NCBI GenBank assembly: GCA_003439945.1
Contig: QVRM01003999.1
Coordinates: forward strand, 186,001 to 250,000
Length of the DNA stretch: 64,000 bases
Direction: 5' to 3'
DNA from: Dermanyssus gallinae
Lineage: Eukaryota; Arthropoda; Arachnida; Mesostigmata; Dermanyssidae
This document shows positions 60,201-64,000 of the stretch, piece by piece. How positions within the stretch are numbered: position 1 is the first letter of the stretch; the number at the start of each line of letters is the position of its first letter. The notes beneath the pieces are model-generated. The model was given only the letters and a program-made list of their open reading frames with translations, had not been told where the DNA came from and made no database searches. The position numbers and the translations under genes are program-made.

Positions 60201-60241
<41 letters not shown>
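60201..60241. repeat. (TA)n microsatellite
   Basis: TA array about 185 bp from the 3' end of the transposase pseudogene. Confidence 0.97.
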
Positions 60242-60424
60242 CGTAGAAACACAAAACAATTATGCGTAAAAATTATTTTGGAATTTAGTTAAAATATCTC
60301 AAAACTATTGTTTAATCTATCTTAGTACAGATATAATGGCACTTAAGATAAAATACAATATCGGTAAAATGCTTTTGGTTTTTACAAGCTGTTTACAAAA
60401 TACCTAATTGTTTGGCATGAGCTA

Positions 60425-61205
60425 AGTTCAATTAATGCACGCTTCAATGTTGGTCTTTAGTTTGTTGATGGTCGTAGGGATCTTAGCCTACACTTTACTT
60501 GTAAAAAAATCCGCGGGAAAAATCTAACGGCGTTAAATCGCAAGATCTTAAAGGTTAGTAAATGTTCCGTTATGCGAGATCACCCGTCCGGGATACTTCA
60601 TCCTCAAAAGCTCAGTTGTCTCGCTGGCTGTGTGGTTTATGGCACCATCATTTTGGAATCAGAGTTTACTCGCACCGATTCCACCCAAATGAAGCCTAAG
60701 ACGTTTGAGAATTATGCTGCGATAATCCTTTGCCGGTATTCAGCATTGCGTAAAAATAATGGGGTCCAATGATCCTTTTGAACGATAGGCCATACCACAT
60801 TGTCACATATGGTACATGTCACGGCTCTATGTGTATCCCGTGAGGGTTCTCGGTTGCCCAGATGCGACAGATTCGTTTACTCACACTTTCATTCAAATAA
60901 ATGTTGGATCTCAAAATCTCAAAGAAAACCGTGTTGAAGTGCGAGAAAGACCCAATTGTTGGGCACGTCACCAAACCGATGTTACCGGACAGCGTTATAC
61001 ACTGTCGGCTCCTGCGGCGATATTGTCAGCAGAACGAGCGTTTCTTGTCTTTCACGGTTTAGCACGTTACGTACTGAACCTGTTTATTAAAACGTTTGCA
61101 CAAGTTCACAAAAGGTATTTTCACAAGGCCGGCTATGTCGACTGTAAGTCACACGAGGAGCTCGCCAGCACCCCCCGCTTTCTCCTGTTTTGGCGTGACA
61201 TTTAA
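60425..61205 (-). pseudogene. Tc1/mariner-superfamily (IS630-like DDE) transposase pseudogene
   Basis: On the minus strand, several frames in the right order spell a transposase of the type common in arthropod genomes: an N-terminal region from 61205; ARSADNIAAGADSV (helix-turn-helix linker, about 61010-61050); QQLGLSRTST; CDNVVWPIVQKDHWTP and, one frame over, VTMWYGLSFKRIIGPHYFY (the VTVWCGL....IIGPYFF block, about 60745-60800); SDSKMMVP then TTQPARQLSF (where QQDGAT.HTAR..I is expected, so the second acidic residue is not intact); and TSKV.AKIPTTINKLKTNIEACINEL (about 60427-60520, the LKSKVY..KP.TI..LK.NI block). Numerous stops and frameshifts are present. The 129-residue open frame on the opposite strand (60816-61205) is an antisense shadow. 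Terminal inverted repeats were not found. Confidence 0.7.
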
Positions 61206-62283
61206 GTGAAGCCAAGTAATTTCCATCACGATATAATCATAGGCGATATCATGCAGAAGTGTGCGCGAACTCTGCCGATCCCGAGCAAATCTTGCTGAGA
61301 TCCTATCACACGCTTGCCGGAATCTTACAGTTGTGAGGATAATTTCTCAGGGAACAAGAAAAACCTGCGTCACAGTCTGTGCCAAGGCGTTGGGCGATCT
61401 GGTTTCCAGGTTGGGTTCGTAGTTGGAACAGCCTCGTGGTGCCACCAACTTTTATGCTAACTCTGCCTCGGAATAAAGTTCCAGAAGCTATCCTCAGCAT
61501 ACTAATTAAGGACAACGTCGCCGAACTCGAACAAAATACATAAACAGAGACTTTTCTGCATTCTAGCACTACACCCATCAATGTCAAAAACTTCGGCAAA
61601 TCAAATGAAGATCACCATAATGTAAGTCTAGCGAAGAGAAAATTTGACAAAGATGACGTTCGTTCTACCGCATGGGCCCTGTTGTCATCAAACACATCGG
61701 CATCCCGTGATTCCGACACCGAATTTAAACTCTGAAGTAAATACCTCTCTGGCCCCTATCATCTTCCGGAAACGCGTGGAGCTCGAGAAGTTAGAAAAAT
61801 GTTCCAACTTCGCTGACCTTTTGAGCAGTGTGTCCATCTTCCTTCGCAAATGAAGGCGGTCTGGATGATCTGCGGCTACGTCACTTAGGAGACACGCTCG
61901 CCCAAAATAGTCCTTCATCAGAATGTCTTTTGAACGAACTAAACATCGTCGAGAGTAAAGTATAAAGCGAAGCTAAGGTTACCAATTTTCGCGGCACGAA
62001 ACTGAGCGCCCTCAGTCAAGGGGAAGGTAGCTCCATTAGACCGACAGCCTGCAGATAGGCCTTGTGACGGCCGCAAACGTGATAATGGCGATAACAAAAG
62101 GAACATTCCGACGGTGGTTTCACCTCGACAGGTCAGAGCAGCCGTAAAAGATGGCGCAGAGGGTACAATGCATGCTGCACGAGCTTTTTCAGAAACAGTA
62201 GTTTCAGTGAAGGCACTAGTTAAATTGGACTTCCGACATAAGGCTAGAAGAAGTAAAAGAAAACACCAAACCTTCTGCCCATG
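61206..62283. other. Unassigned DNA, possibly decayed retroelement
   Basis: Open stretches on both strands (for example 61306-61599 minus and 62114-62283 plus) have coding-like composition but no motif I can name. Confidence 0.35.
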
Positions 62284-62458
62284 GCCCAAAAACTGTTTCG
62301 GGCTGACTCTCAATCCACATTTAACGTCCACGGATTTGCTTTTGCATTGCTTCGACGGACTCTATAAATACAATATGCAACGGCGGGGATCGAACCAACG
62401 CACCTATGTGTCTCCTCCGGTCGCAAGGCGCACGCGAATGGATTACGCCATCGGGTTT
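62284..62458 (-). mobile_element. tRNA-derived SINE, family B, copy 3
   Basis: Read on the minus strand: GATGGCGTAATCCATTCG (box A region), GGTTCGATCCC (exact box B core), TTGCATATTGTATTTATAG, GTCCGTCGAAGCAATGCAAA, then GATTGAGAGTCAGCCCG.AAC. The order and spacing equal copies 1 (18183) and 2 (31275). It lies 12 bp before an RT fossil of opposite orientation. Confidence 0.87.
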
Positions 62459-62469
62459 GACTTCTGACT

Positions 62470-62718
62470 ATGGCCTGGTGGTGGAGCTATAGCTATGCCT
62501 TACACCCAATTCATGCACAAGGTCAATCACTAAAATCGGAAGCAGGTGTCCAGGTGGATGATCCGCTAGACTCAGACCTATTTAGCTTAGGTATATCAAA
62601 TCTAGTATCTCGGTTACAGAGTCAATTTAACCTGTGGCACTTGGATGACGCTATGTTAGGAGGTCCATCTGATTTCATTTTGGTAGACTTATTTTCAAGT
62701 GTTATTAATCTGTTATAG
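62470..62718 (+). mobile_element. RT catalytic-core fossil of the nuclease-domain retroelement class
   Basis: One open frame includes GVQVDDPLDSDLFSLGI (62548-62598, matching GVQQGDPLGP.LFSL.I), LVSRLQSQFNLWHLDDAMLGG (62605-62667, matching the catalytic YLDD..LGG box, with Tyr replaced by His but both Asp kept) and DFILVDLFSSVINLL. I associate this FSL.I....L.S..N.WYLDD wording with the same proteins that carry the WDATC / AE..K..KY blocks, so I group it with 36130-36830 and 45500-46920; that link comes from memory and is inference. No intact frame follows, though QGAPVCGP near 63223-63246 could be the next block. Confidence 0.65.
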
Positions 62719-63372
62719 AAGAAGTAGGTTAAGCGAAAAAACAGGCTTTTTAATGACTCATTCACAACTGATAAGCGTACACCCACAGGCAGCCCTCTGC
62801 GAATGGAGATACTGACTCGGATCGTCAAGATCCAACATGGTCCTACTAGATCTCCAGCGTTGTCACGCTTAAGAAAAACTAAGTGACTACCATAAAGCTA
62901 ACAAATATGCTAAGTGAAGTTTTAAACATCGATTTGCAAAGGAACACTATATAAGAGCAAGCCGTTCTATAAGTTGAGGTGGCCTCGGGATCAGAAGGGC
63001 ATGCTTTATCCAGGCCTCCCTAGAAGAACGTCCCGCTCATAGTGCGGTGGCTAAATATATGTGCCGGTACTTGGGCAGAGAAGTTGTAGAAACTCTCAAA
63101 CAACCAAGAGACGGTGCCGTGCTTACAGCGGCATAAGACTAGAGAGTAGAGGAGGCTGGCTTTAATTGCTCGCTCTCGGCTCCAGGCTAGAACCTAATTT
63201 ATTTTCCATAGTTGTGTACGCTCAAGGTGCTCCGGTTTGCGGGCCGTTCGTATCCAAACTATGTGGAGATACATTAGTAAGGTAACTGAGTTATTATTTA
63301 AAGATTTAGCTCAACTTATTGAAGAGATCGCCACAATATATTTGTTCGGAAACAGCATTCGTTTCCGTTAAT
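62719..63372. other. Unassigned DNA, possible decayed RT continuation
   Basis: Only the short QGAPVCGPF..K stretch near 63223-63260 hints at retroelement origin. Confidence 0.35.
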
Positions 63373-63926
63373 CTAGATAGCTGGCGCTGACCGGCATGTT
63401 TTATGATGATATTTAGTGCAGACGAGGCCGCAAAATGTGCAGCTACACTCTTCGAAAGGGCTATGGAACTCAGTGCGATAGCACAGTTTGTGGTGGAACC
63501 CATGCACGGAGTAGCGGGTGAGAACGTAACGTTGCTCGAAGGGCGATTCCATCCATGTAGTATCCAACATTACCGGTGTTTTGTCGAACGCTTCTGGCAC
63601 TTCTCTCATCTGCTGCTCAAGGGCCTACGGAACTCTCGCAGTGACGCGGTAGTCGTTGAAAGTTGAAAGCGGTTTACCAGATCCTCGATAAACGGTGTCG
63701 TTCTCGACAGACTATAAGTTAGCCTGTTCTGTGTGTTTCTAGGAAGGCCCAAAACTCTCTTAAGGAACGTTGCCTTCACTGTGTCGGGAGCGTTATACCG
63801 CTGAGCAGATAGGTGTTCCCAGATTAATGTGATGCCACCATATGATGCCACCGACACCAATTTCAGGTTGAACAGTATTAGAGCTATTTTTACTGAAAGC
63901 TTCTGTGGAGCCGGGATTGAGGTCAT
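63373..63926 (-). mobile_element. LINE C-terminal region, lineage related to the 24- and 34-kb copies
   Basis: On the minus strand, frame 63926-63606 carries LFNLKLVSVASYGGITLIWEH, VKATFLKRVLGLPRNTQ and NRLTYSL, the post-RT wording typical of arthropod non-LTR polyproteins. After a one-frame shift, 63609-63373 carries RYVLTRYSVHGFHHKLC and CSCTFCGLVCTKYHHKTC. The last motif is the Cys/His domain seen in the 24- and 34-kb copies (C-X-C-X2-C-X3-C-X2-YH-X3-C). This copy therefore ties the domain to RT-bearing elements. The RT itself would lie beyond the window edge. Apart from the one frameshift the coding sequence is well kept. Confidence 0.8.
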
Positions 63927-64000
63927 GGCGATGATGCTGCTTTATTAATTTGCTGAGATATATAGGCCGATAAATAAGTGCCGCTTGGCGTTAGCTTAAC

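Noticed and set aside
60816..61205. 129-residue plus-strand frame
   Set aside because: The opposite strand carries transposase blocks in order, so this is an antisense shadow.

Overview
The window looks like repeat-rich, mostly non-coding nuclear DNA from an arthropod. The basis is decayed non-LTR retrotransposons of R1-like and other arthropod types, a mariner (DD34D) transposon, three tRNA-derived SINE families, and an acyl-protein thioesterase pseudogene resembling arthropod versions. A chelicerate such as a mite or tick is my best guess, but this is inference. I recognise no intact host gene, no rRNA or functional tRNA, no CRISPR array and no bacterial-style operon. Most long open frames here are translations of microsatellites or shadows.

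Layout. 1-9.6 kb: unassigned DNA with long (TA)n arrays, the 3' end of an R1-like retrotransposon (2.6-3.9 kb) and a GTT-rich segment (5.3-6.5 kb). 9.7-10.5 kb: antisense reverse transcriptase (RT) fossil. 12.6-13.3 kb: GC-rich microsatellite cluster. 18-21 kb: a SINE, a second R1-like RT and another RT fossil. 21.6-26 kb: a tRNA-Ala-like SINE, a palindrome, and a 5'-truncated LINE copy with 15-bp target-site duplications. 29-33.6 kb: GC-rich, triplet-repeat-rich segment with a second copy of the 18-kb SINE. 34.5-35.5 kb: an RT fossil split by a second copy of the 24-kb LINE, again with 15-bp duplications. 36.1-36.8, 45.5-46.9 and 62.5-62.7 kb: pieces of what looks like one retroelement class that pairs an RT with a C-terminal nuclease-like domain. 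43.7-44.9 kb: mariner beside a zinc-knuckle fragment. 48.7-49 kb: 25-bp tandem repeat next to a TATA box. 49.6-50.5 kb: third SINE family. 57.7-58.4 kb: intronless thioesterase pseudogene. 58.5-59.3 kb: 22-bp minisatellite rich in CACGTG. 60.4-61.2 kb: a second DDE transposase pseudogene. 62.3 kb: third copy of the 18-kb SINE. 63.4-63.9 kb: another LINE C-terminus, from a lineage related to the 24- and 34-kb copies.

The elements do not work as a pathway. The window records successive insertion and decay: elements inside elements, TA arrays abutting element ends, and TA-centred palindromes and duplications. Every recognised element has frameshifts, stops, truncation or lost catalytic residues, so none appears autonomous.
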